Source: a bacterium
GTDB taxonomy: Bacteria > Cyanobacteriota > Vampirovibrionia > Gastranaerophilales > Gastranaerophilaceae
Assembly: GCA_004558955.1 (NCBI GenBank)
Contig: SFZC01000027.1
Location: 1-18,845, forward strand
Reading direction: 5' to 3'
DNA length: 18,845 nucleotides
A program made the position numbers and the translations under genes. This document shows, piece after piece, positions 5,593-11,873 of this stretch (position 1 is its first letter; every line of letters begins with the position of its first letter). Below the pieces are notes generated by a model. The model was not told the origin of the DNA and ran no database searches. It worked only from the letters and a program-made list of their open reading frames with translations.

Positions 5593-7122
5593 TCAATAAT
5601 TTGTGGCAAATCGTTTTTTATAATGTGAACTCGATTCTCTATTCGAGTTTTTAACTTCATCTTCTCGCTCTTTTAAAATTGTCTCATTTTGAGCAGAAAG
5701 GAACGGGTCACGATAAAATATACCGGCTTTTGTTTTAACAAGCCCTAAATCAAATTCTGATAGGTGATGTTTTATGAGAGTTTCATCTTTTGTTGCTACC
5801 GTACCGAAATACTGTCCCGTGCGTTCGTTATAAATTTGCCCGATAAAAAATCCTGCCGCTATCATTGCTCCTCTAATTGAAGCTGACGAGGAGTAAGTCA
5901 AAAGCATTCCGTCGGGTTCTAAATGGACATAAAGTTGCTTGAAAAAATCAAACGACCATAAGCATGGACATTTTGACGGCGTAAAAGCATCTAAGAATAT
6001 CAAATTGTATGAATTAGAATCTTCAAGTAAAACTTTTCTTGCATCGTCATTTTGTAGGTCAAAATTAATATCCTGTAAATGATATGTTTTTAGCCTGTTT
6101 TTGTAACTTAAAGATACATGTTGATAATATATATTATGTAAAAGAGTTACTATCTTGTTATGAGGTTTACAGTTAGTCATCTTATGCTTATAAAATTCAA
6201 ATATGCCCCTTATATTTTCATCAAAAAACGGTCTGAATTTTGCAACTGATAATATTGAATTTATTGTCATATCCGAAAAAATTTCAGGTTTGGTACTGAT
6301 TAGTGCATTAAGTAAAAGGTAGTTAATTTCAGGTTCAACTTTTAGGGTTTTGCTTTCAGAATCATTTATTAAATATTTATTGATTTTTTCATTCGGGAGC
6401 TTTTTATTAAACCTTTTATAATGCTTTTCACCTGTTTTTATAAAGGGTGAAAGGCAAGAAATGTTTTTGTCAAAATCCACTGCCTTGATATAGATGCTTG
6501 GAAGGCTCTCTCTAATATAGTTTGAGCGATTAGTCACATTTCTCTTAACAAATCTTTGTAAAAATCCGTTAATATTGTTCTTTTTTTCTTGTGATTTATT
6601 TCCATGTATCGAAGAATTACAATTTTCCTTTTTGCTATTAAAAACATTATTGGAATATATCGCTCCGCAATTCTGTGATAATGCTTTATTACTGGTTGAT
6701 ATTTTATCTGTATGTATCGCTCCGCACTTATTATTTTGTAATAATATTTTATTGGTATATATCGGAGCGTAATCATCTGTAGGCTTTTGATTTGTTTTTA
6801 AAATTTTTGATGAAAAATTTTTGAAAAATTTTGAAAATTTATTTGTTATTTTGTTTTGAAAATTCTTTTGAGAAGAAATATTCTTTCTGTTCTCTAAAAT
6901 ATAATTAAGCAAGGCTTTTGTGTTATACCCGATTCCGTAACAAATATCCAAAACCTTTATATTATCATATCTTAGTAGTATATCATGCAGATTAGATGGG
7001 AAAATAAACTTTTCATAGGCTTCCGTCAAAGCACCTGTTGCACTATGATAGATGTCGTTAAAGTCTTTGCTGTACAATCCGACCGAACCGTCTTTAGTAA
7101 AATATGGATAAAATTCACTCAT
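5593..7122 (-). CDS. MnmC-type tRNA (mnm5s2U34) methyltransferase with a large repeat-bearing insertion
   Basis: Predicted SAM-dependent methyltransferase of the MnmC N-domain (DUF752/Methyltransf_30) type, which acts in wobble-uridine modification of tRNA. Evidence: SAM motif I VLDICYGIGYNT (57-68), a second strand IYIKAVDFDK (210-219), and the signature DAFTPSKCPCLWS (378-390), which corresponds to DGFAPAKNP-W in Escherichia coli MnmC. The FAD oxidase half of bifunctional MnmC is absent. Between motif I and the second strand, where this fold normally has a few tens of residues, there are about 140. Residues 81-207 are Asn/Lys/Ser-rich and contain four spaced repeats: APIYTNK (119), GAIHTDK (134), GAIYSNN (153), SSIHGNK (170). 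The frame stays open, so a functional protein is plausible. No Shine-Dalgarno is present; a promoter ends 7 nt before the ATG. Confidence 0.75.
   Translation of the reverse strand: MSEFYPYFTKDGSVGLYSKDFNDIYHSATGALTEAYEKFIFPSNLHDILLRYDNIKVLDICYGIGYNTKALLNYILENRKNISSQKNFQNKITNKFSKFFKNFSSKILKTNQKPTDDYAPIYTNKILLQNNKCGAIHTDKISTSNKALSQNCGAIYSNNVFNSKKENCNSSIHGNKSQEKKNNINGFLQRFVKRNVTNRSNYIRESLPSIYIKAVDFDKNISCLSPFIKTGEKHYKRFNKKLPNEKINKYLINDSESKTLKVEPEINYLLLNALISTKPEIFSDMTINSILSVAKFRPFFDENIRGIFEFYKHKMTNCKPHNKIVTLLHNIYYQHVSLSYKNRLKTYHLQDINFDLQNDDARKVLLEDSNSYNLIFLDAFTPSKCPCLWSFDFFKQLYVHLEPDGMLLTYSSSASIRGAMIAAGFFIGQIYNERTGQYFGTVATKDETLIKHHLSEFDLGLVKTKAGIFYRDPFLSAQNETILKEREDEVKNSNRESSSHYKKRFATNY
6596..6769 (-). 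repeat. Four in-frame copies of the local repeat within the methyltransferase gene
   Basis: Minus-strand copies lie at 6749-6769 (CGCTCCGATATATACC...), 6704-6723 (GGAGCGATACATACAGATAA), 6647-6666 (GGAGCGATATATTCCAATAA) and 6596-6614 (CTTCGATACATGGAAATAA, most degenerate). Successive TATCG cores are 45, 57 and 51 bp apart. All are multiples of three, so each copy is translated in the same frame. The CGCTCCG of the first copy (6763-6769) pairs with the CGGAGCG of the second (6718-6724), with a nested 7-bp hairpin at 6729-6746 between them. The first copy matches the opposite-strand copy at 4940-4960 in 19 of 21 positions. Confidence 0.78.
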
Positions 7123-7128
7123 ATCAAT

Positions 7129-7157
7129 ACTTTAGAGTATTTTTTGAAATATGACAA
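7129..7157 (-). promoter_or_regulatory. Promoter of the methyltransferase gene (leaderless geometry)
   Basis: The minus strand shows TTGTCA (7157-7152), exactly 17 bp, then TAAAGT (7134-7129). A start site 7 nt downstream coincides with the A of the ATG at 7122. No Shine-Dalgarno exists in the spacer. Confidence 0.5.
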
Positions 7158-7196
7158 ATTATTAAAATAACTTAAATAAGCCTTTTTTTGTGTTTT

Positions 7197-7221
7197 TGGT
7201 ATAATAACTAAAGAAGAAAGG
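7197..7221 (+). promoter_or_regulatory. Extended -10 promoter and ribosome-binding site of homoserine kinase
   Basis: TGG followed by TATAAT (7197-7205) is a textbook extended -10 element, which can work without a good -35; none is visible. AGAAAGG (7215-7221), 10 nt before the ATG at 7232, serves as the Shine-Dalgarno and fixes the start. Confidence 0.6.
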
Positions 7222-7231
7222 TAAGTAAGTT

Positions 7232-8179
7232 ATGAAAATTACAGTAAAAGTGCCTGCAACAACAGCAAATCTCGGTCCGGGATTTGATTGTTTAGGTATG
7301 GCTCTTCCGATATACAATACAATTACCATTGAGGAAACAGTTTTGCCGGGTACAGGTGTTGAAATCAATGTATTTCCAACAAGTGACATTGTGGAACAGT
7401 CCTCTTTGGAGCATATTCCGTTGGATAATAACAGCATTGTTTACAAAGCGGTTGAGCTTTTATACAACATGATTGGACAATCTCCTGCTGAGTTAAAGAT
7501 TAACATTTACACAGGAATACCTGTAGCACGAGGTTTGGGCAGCAGTTCTTCGGTTATTGTTGGAGCATTATTTGCTGCAAACGAGTTATTGGGACGTCCT
7601 GCGGATGTACCAGCGTTGCTTTCTATTGCTTGCGAAATCGAAGGTCACCCTGATAATATTACCCCTGCTATTGTTGGCGGATTGGTAATTTCATCACAAG
7701 AAGAAGACGGCAGTGTTGTATATAGAAAACTTAATTGGCCTGAAGAATGGGCTATAACCGTTTGTATTCCTGATTTTGAATTATCTACTGATATTGCACG
7801 TTCTGTTTTGCCTGCTGAAGTTCCTATGCAAGATGCAATTTTTAATGCCAAAAGACTTGCGTTATTTGTTGAAGCTGTCCATACTAAAGATTCAGAACTT
7901 ATGAAAATGGCTCTTCAAGACAGACTTCATCAACCGTACAGAATGAAATTAGTTCCCGGCTTGAACTCGATTATCAGCAATTTAAGACACTTTGACAATG
8001 TTTTGGGGTGTGTATTGAGCGGTGCCGGGTCTTCAATTTTGATTATTTCCGAGAAAAACAACTTGGATAAAATTAGAAATATTGTAAAGGATACTTGGGC
8101 TGAACAAAATATTAAGTGTGAAATTAAGACTTTGTCCGTTGAAAATAACGGTGCTCAGATTATCACAAACGAAGATTAG
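7232..8179 (+). CDS. thrB: Homoserine kinase
   Basis: A cytoplasmic GHMP-superfamily kinase that phosphorylates L-homoserine with ATP, the penultimate step in threonine synthesis. The three GHMP motifs are all visible: motif 1 KVPATTANLGPGFDCLGMAL (6-25), the glycine/serine-rich ATP loop PVARGLGSSSSVIVGA (97-112), and motif 3 VLSGAGSSILII near the C-terminus. EGHPDNITPA (137-146) is also characteristic. The 315-residue length is normal. Threonine synthase and homoserine dehydrogenase genes are not adjacent, so the gene appears to be its own transcription unit, possibly read through into the ferredoxin gene 82 bp downstream. Confidence 0.95.
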   Translation: MKITVKVPATTANLGPGFDCLGMALPIYNTITIEETVLPGTGVEINVFPTSDIVEQSSLEHIPLDNNSIVYKAVELLYNMIGQSPAELKINIYTGIPVARGLGSSSSVIVGALFAANELLGRPADVPALLSIACEIEGHPDNITPAIVGGLVISSQEEDGSVVYRKLNWPEEWAITVCIPDFELSTDIARSVLPAEVPMQDAIFNAKRLALFVEAVHTKDSELMKMALQDRLHQPYRMKLVPGLNSIISNLRHFDNVLGCVLSGAGSSILIISEKNNLDKIRNIVKDTWAEQNIKCEIKTLSVENNGAQIITNED

Positions 8180-8231
8180 TCTTGTTATTAGCGTAATCAG
8201 ACAATAAAAATTAAATCAAAAAACTTTCATA

Positions 8232-8246
8232 ATTGTTTAGAACAAT
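8232..8246 (+). promoter_or_regulatory. Dyad just upstream of the ferredoxin ribosome-binding site
   Basis: ATTGTT-TAG-AACAAT is a perfect 6-bp inverted repeat with a 3-nt centre. It ends 2 nt before the GGAGG Shine-Dalgarno (8249-8253). It could be an operator or a small mRNA hairpin. A CATAAT -10-like hexamer overlaps its left edge (8228-8233). Confidence 0.3.
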
Positions 8247-8261
8247 ATGGAGGCTTTTTTT

Positions 8262-8447
8262 ATGAATATTAAAATTTTAGATTTATGTGTGGGGTGCGGG
8301 GCATGTGCAATTATTAACCCTGAAGTTTTTGAAATTAACCAAAATAAAGCGATTGTGAACAAATCAAGAATAGAAAATTTTGAAGACTTGTGCATAGATG
8401 CAGCCATAACATGTCCTGTTAATGCCATTGAAATTGATGAAACATAA
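8262..8447 (+). CDS. [4Fe-4S] ferredoxin, single cluster (61 aa)
   Basis: A small cytoplasmic electron carrier. Cluster ligands fit C-x2-C-x2-C at Cys9, Cys12 and Cys15 (CVGCGAC), with the fourth at Cys51 in CPVNAIE. This is the layout of single-[4Fe-4S] ferredoxins of the Thermotoga type and of some clostridia, where the second cluster has been lost. A further Cys44 has no obvious disulfide partner. I use the ATG at 8262 and not the in-frame ATG at 8247, because the latter overlaps the GGAGG Shine-Dalgarno (8249-8253), which is ideally spaced for 8262. The partner enzyme is unknown; neither neighbour is an obvious redox partner. Confidence 0.9.
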   Translation: MNIKILDLCVGCGACAIINPEVFEINQNKAIVNKSRIENFEDLCIDAAITCPVNAIEIDET

Positions 8448-8559
8448 TATAGATTAAGAAATATTAAGCACTTAAAATCCAATGATAATGCCGATTTCAA
8501 AATTTTATAAAAATCCAAAGTCAATTTTACTACGAAAAAATACTTTATATAAGAGTAGA

Positions 8560-8590
8560 TAAATTTGTAGTAAATTTGTAGTAAATTTGA
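8560..8590 (+). repeat. Three tandem 11-bp units in the leader of the following gene
   Basis: TAAATTTGTAG is repeated exactly at 8560-8570 and 8571-8581, and its first eight bases recur at 8582-8589. The unit is close to one DNA helical turn. It lies directly before the ribosome-binding site (AAGGTAGG, 8591-8598) and after an AT-rich TATATAAG stretch (8546-8553) that could be the -10. It could be an operator array or a leader element. Confidence 0.55.
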
Positions 8591-8603
8591 AAGGTAGGTA
8601 TTT

Positions 8604-9062
8604 ATGACAATCGGAGTAGCAACAGGACATGCCGCAGCAATTATGTTGGACAGAAGCAAAGGCTCTATGACAAACAGAGCTCAATGTGCAAAAGAGCACT
8701 TTAAAAATGATATGAAAACAGGTTTAAAAATAGGTACTGTCGGTGCCGGCGCAGTAGGTGTTGCTTATGCAGCAAAACATAGCCCAAAAGTTGCCAAAGC
8801 AGTAACTTATGGAGCAAAAACTATTGGCAAAGCTATTGGACATATTGCTAAAAAAGTTGGAGCAAAAGATTTTGCTACAAAACTATTAAAAAATCCTTTA
8901 GGTCAAAAACGTTTAGGCGCATTGGCAGTAGGTATTGCAGCAGGCGCTTACGTATTAGACACTTTATTCAATTACGCAAACAAAGCAGGCAGAATTAATC
9001 AAAAATACGAAGATGCTGCAAAAATAGAAGGAACAACCAAAAACGTTGTTTTAGATGCTTAA
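8604..9062 (+). CDS. Ala/Gly/Lys-rich hypothetical protein (152 aa)
   Basis: I do not recognise the family. The protein is basic and rich in Ala, Gly and Lys. Two hydrophobic, small-residue-rich stretches (about 41-58, GTVGAGAVGVAYAA, and 103-122, LGALAVGIAAGAYVLDTLF) look like glycine-zipper membrane segments separated by an amphipathic Lys-rich region. There is no signal peptide at the N-terminus. AAGGTAGG precedes the ATG, and a strong terminator follows 24 bp after the stop, so this is a discrete transcription unit or the end of one. A membrane-associated or bacteriocin-like small protein is possible, but that is guesswork from composition. Confidence 0.7.
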   Translation: MTIGVATGHAAAIMLDRSKGSMTNRAQCAKEHFKNDMKTGLKIGTVGAGAVGVAYAAKHSPKVAKAVTYGAKTIGKAIGHIAKKVGAKDFATKLLKNPLGQKRLGALAVGIAAGAYVLDTLFNYANKAGRINQKYEDAAKIEGTTKNVVLDA

Positions 9063-9085
9063 TTATCTTTGATAAATTTTTAGAT

Positions 9086-9119
9086 AAAAGCGGTGTAGAT
9101 AGATTCTATACCGCTTTTT
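9086..9119 (+). terminator. Bidirectional intrinsic terminator
   Basis: AGCGGTGTAGA (9089-9099) pairs with TCTATACCGCT (9105-9115) with one G-U and a 5-nt loop. It is flanked by AAA and followed by TTTTT, so it ends the 152-residue gene. Read on the minus strand the stem is followed by TTTTATCT, so it also serves the glmS side. The stop codon of the minus-strand 57-residue ORF (9106-9108) lies inside the stem. Confidence 0.85.
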
Positions 9120-9279
9120 CATAAGTAAATGTTACAGTAATGAATTTATCCTCAACTTTGGTAATAGCCCAGCGAAGAACATTGCCAAACCGTTGATTTA
9201 GTTCATTTTCAATATTTTCCGTTGAAAAATCGAAGTTTTTCTCCAGTTTTACGATTTCAGAAATTATTCTAGTTTTCAT
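9106..9279 (-). CDS. Small hypothetical protein coupled to glmS (57 aa)
   Basis: The ORF begins MKTRIISEIVKLEKNFDF and ends VTFTYEKAV before TAG. Its ATG is 3 bp after the glmS stop codon, a spacing typical of translational coupling, and its stop sits within the stem of the terminator, so it uses the whole space between glmS and the terminator. The central part (FGNVLRWAITKVEDKFITVTFTY) reads like a compact alpha/beta fold: an N-terminal helix, then strands. Amino-acid composition is ordinary, unlike random AT-rich translation. The ribosome-binding site is weak (GTGGAA). I recognise no family; its position suggests an accessory role tied to glmS, but nothing in the sequence proves that. Confidence 0.6.
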   Translation of the reverse strand: MKTRIISEIVKLEKNFDFSTENIENELNQRFGNVLRWAITKVEDKFITVTFTYEKAV

Positions 9280-9282
9280 ATT

Positions 9283-11127
9283 CTATTCCACTGTTACCGA
9301 TTTTGCCAAATTTCTAGGTTGGTCAACGTCTTTACCCAAAAATTCCGCAATATAGTAAGCAATTAGTTGCAAAGGAATCATTGCGATAATCGGAGACAAG
9401 ATTTCGTTAACCTCAGGAACTTTGATTATGTAATCGAACAAATCGTCCAATTTCGGGTCATCTGAGTTCGTCAAAGCAATCATTCTTGCGTTTCTTGCTC
9501 TTGCTTCTTCGCTATTAGATAATAATTTTTCGTAAACAGAACCCTTCATCAAAATTGACAATACCGGCATTGTTTCGTCTAACATTGCAATAGGTCCATG
9601 TTTTAATTCGCCGGCAGGATAGCCTGTAGCGTTGATATAACTGATTTCTTTCAGTTTTAACGCACCTTCCAAGGCGGTAGGGTAGTTTATACCTCTAGCA
9701 ATATAGATAAAGTCTTTTGTTGAAGAGTATTTTCTTGCACATTTTTGAACACACTCTTTGTGTGCCAAAATTTGTTCAATTTTTTGCGGCAATAATAACA
9801 ATTCTGACTTAATTTCCACTAATTCATCTTGTTTCATTGAATTTTTGATTTCAGCCAAATACAATGCCAACAAGTAGAAAGAAGTTAACTGTGCAATATA
9901 AGATTTTGTAGCGGCTACAGAAACCTCAATTCCGGCACTTACGGGAACTAAACTGTCCGCTTCTCTTGCCATAGCACTGTCAGGACGGTTAGTAATAATC
10001 AAAATGTGCGAACCCTTTGCCTTAGCCTGTTTGATAGCAGTCAAAGTATCTGCAGTTTCACCAGATTGAGAAACCCCGATTACAAGGGTATGTTCATCTG
10101 TTACCGTGTTTCTATAGATATATTCACTTGAAGCCTCGATATCAACAGGAATTTTGCAAAAATCTTCAATGATATATTTACCAATCATCGCAGCATGCAA
10201 CGATGTTCCGCAAGCGATAATTTGTATTCTGTTCAAATTTCTAAGGCTTTCGATATTTAATTTAACTTCGTCCAATGACACAGGGGAATCCGCAGTGTGA
10301 AGTTTTCCGACTAATATATTACGGATTACGTCAGGTTGTTCATGGATTTCTTTAAGCATGAAGTGTTTGTAACCCATTTTGCTCAAGGCTACAGGCTCCC
10401 AAGGTAAAACCTCAACCTTTGGAGTTACAGCATTACCGTCTGCATCTTCAAGTTTTATAGTATCAGGAGTTAAAGTAGCAACCTGATTATCAGTCAAATA
10501 AATTGCATTTTTTGTGTACTTGATAAATGCTGGAATATCAGAAGCAACATAAAACTCTTTATCTCCAAGCCCAATAACAAGAGGAGCATTTCTTTTTGTT
10601 ACAACAAGTTTATCTTTTTCATCCTTGTGCATTACTCCAAATGCGTATGCTCCTTCAATTCTTTTTGCTGCAAGTTGAACAGCTTTAGTCAAATCTTTAA
10701 CTTCGCCGTAAATTTGAGCCATTAAATGAGCAACAATTTCGGTATCTGTTTGAGAGCGGAACACGCAACCTTTAGCCTCTAATTCTACCTTTAATTCTTT
10801 ATAGTTTTCAATAATACCATTATGAACAATTACTAATTTACCGCAATTACAAGTATGAGGGTGAGCATTGATTACTGTCGGTTTTCCGTGAGTTGCCCAA
10901 CGAATATGTCCGATACCCATTGTTGATTTTGCTATTTCATAAGCATGAGGGCTTAATTCTTCTCTCAAATTGCATAATTTCCCCTCAGCTTTATAAATTT
11001 TAATCCCGTCCGCACATTGAACCGCAATGCCTGAGGAATCATATCCTCTGTATTCTAACTGTTCCAAACCGTCTAATAATATATCTACAACAGGTTTTCT
11101 GCCAACGTAACCTATAATACCACACAT
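9283..11127 (-). CDS. glmS: Glutamine--fructose-6-phosphate aminotransferase (isomerizing)
   Basis: A cytoplasmic enzyme that makes glucosamine-6-phosphate from fructose-6-P and glutamine, the entry to UDP-GlcNAc for peptidoglycan and lipopolysaccharide. The N-terminal class II glutamine amidotransferase domain starts MCGIIGYVG with catalytic Cys2, followed by GLEQLEYRGYDSSGIA and the GHIRWATHG motif. Two SIS sugar-isomerase domains follow (CGTSLHAAMIGKY and SQSGETADTL; later ALEGALKLKEISY). The C-terminus DVDQPRNLAKSVTVE is the canonical catalytic tail. The length of 614 is normal. GGGAGA about 9 nt before the ATG fixes the start. The leader is too short for a glmS ribozyme. The 57-residue ORF follows at 3 bp. 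Confidence 0.97.
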   Translation of the reverse strand: MCGIIGYVGRKPVVDILLDGLEQLEYRGYDSSGIAVQCADGIKIYKAEGKLCNLREELSPHAYEIAKSTMGIGHIRWATHGKPTVINAHPHTCNCGKLVIVHNGIIENYKELKVELEAKGCVFRSQTDTEIVAHLMAQIYGEVKDLTKAVQLAAKRIEGAYAFGVMHKDEKDKLVVTKRNAPLVIGLGDKEFYVASDIPAFIKYTKNAIYLTDNQVATLTPDTIKLEDADGNAVTPKVEVLPWEPVALSKMGYKHFMLKEIHEQPDVIRNILVGKLHTADSPVSLDEVKLNIESLRNLNRIQIIACGTSLHAAMIGKYIIEDFCKIPVDIEASSEYIYRNTVTDEHTLVIGVSQSGETADTLTAIKQAKAKGSHILIITNRPDSAMAREADSLVPVSAGIEVSVAATKSYIAQLTSFYLLALYLAEIKNSMKQDELVEIKSELLLLPQKIEQILAHKECVQKCARKYSSTKDFIYIARGINYPTALEGALKLKEISYINATGYPAGELKHGPIAMLDETMPVLSILMKGSVYEKLLSNSEEARARNARMIALTNSDDPKLDDLFDYIIKVPEVNEILSPIIAMIPLQLIAYYIAEFLGKDVDQPRNLAKSVTVE

Positions 11128-11154
11128 ACTGTATCTTCTCCCTACTTTCTGTAC

Positions 11155-11160
11155 ATTATA
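11155..11160 (-). promoter_or_regulatory. -10 box of glmS
   Basis: The minus strand reads TATAAT within TATATATAATG, about 28 nt upstream of the glmS ATG, leaving a leader of about 20 nt that holds GGGAGA. A good -35 is not evident. The 84-bp spacer to the upstream secreted-protein gene has no terminator, so read-through into glmS is also possible. Confidence 0.45.
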
Positions 11161-11211
11161 TATAGTATCATCAAAATATTAACTTTAGGTTTCCTTAATA
11201 TAAATTTTACA

Positions 11212-11760
11212 TTACTCTAAAATACGAACACCCGCCCCCATTGTCGGCTGAATCATGTTATTATAACGATATCCTCTGTTACCGTAATATGCGTTATGAT
11301 ATCCGGGAAGCATTGCGTTGTTGAATAATGGCGGGGTAATTGGCGGAGTTAAACCTGTCGGATAGCCGTTATATCTGCTGTAAAATCTGCGAAACGGATT
11401 TGGTGAATAGTAATCTGTAACATAGTTTTTCATGTTGTATGTGTCCTGATAACAGGATAAAATATTGTTTACACGTTCAGTATAAGTCATCGAAGGGTAT
11501 GTTTGGCGAAAAATAGTTCGCTCAATTCTGCCAAGTCTGTTTGACAAAGATTGTTTAGGATAAATCTTGTGGTACAAGTATAATTCAACCCTGTTCAAGT
11601 CTTGTGAATACATATCACCTGTGTCATTGTACGAGGTATCATTGTTTGCCATATTTGTTGAAATATATTTATAAGTATCAAGTTTCCCACCTGCCATGAC
11701 CGAGTTTGTAAGCCCTAAAACAAAACAAAATGCAATCAAACTTAGTAATAAATTCTTCAT
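11212..11760 (-). CDS. Secreted repeat protein of unknown function (182 aa)
   Basis: A Sec signal peptide is clear: basic MKN, hydrophobic core LLLSLIAFCFVLGL, and a likely cleavage after VMA (residue 23). The mature part contains two consecutive 21-residue units of matching pattern, NRVELYLYHKIYPKQSLSNR (from 56) and GRIERTIFRQTYPSMTYTER (from 77), each with E-x3-hydrophobic-x3-YP spacing and a closing R-hydrophobic. The C-terminal third is rich in Tyr, Asn, Pro and Gly and probably disordered. TGAGGA 8 nt before the ATG supports the start. I know of no assigned function; a periplasmic or surface protein is the inference. Confidence 0.8.
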   Translation of the reverse strand: MKNLLLSLIAFCFVLGLTNSVMAGGKLDTYKYISTNMANNDTSYNDTGDMYSQDLNRVELYLYHKIYPKQSLSNRLGRIERTIFRQTYPSMTYTERVNNILSCYQDTYNMKNYVTDYYSPNPFRRFYSRYNGYPTGLTPPITPPLFNNAMLPGYHNAYYGNRGYRYNNMIQPTMGAGVRILE

Positions 11761-11861
11761 ATTTAATCCTCACTCTCAAGTGTTATCCTAATTCGGACGT
11801 GATATTTTTACATTGTGCTAATCGGCAATATTACAAAGTGGTAAAATTTTGACATAAGTGT

Positions 11862-11867
11862 TATTAT
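11862..11867 (+). promoter_or_regulatory. -10-like box positioned for leaderless transcription of the alpha-mannosidase gene
   Basis: TATTAT (5 of 6) ends 7 nt before the A of the ATG at 11874, and there is no Shine-Dalgarno. A TTGACA at 11849-11854 is too close (7 bp) to serve as its -35. The 113-bp divergent spacer holds no other recognisable element. Confidence 0.3.
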
Positions 11868-11873
11868 AAAAAT

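Noticed and set aside
6596..6769. A degenerate CRISPR array.
   Set aside because: Spacing is irregular (45, 57, 51 bp), the repeats diverge, the frame is open and translated through them, copies occur in both orientations nearby, and no cas gene is present.
7300..7325. Another copy of the local repeat in thrB (CTTCCGATATACAATAC).
   Set aside because: It encodes the family-conserved LPIYNT segment of homoserine kinase, so protein constraint explains it.
8247..8261. The upstream ATG at 8247 as the ferredoxin start.
   Set aside because: It overlaps the GGAGG Shine-Dalgarno that is correctly spaced for the ATG at 8262.
11128..11211. A glmS ribozyme or riboswitch upstream of glmS.
   Set aside because: The leader from the -10 box to the ATG is only about 20 nt, and the spacer is 84 bp without the required structure.
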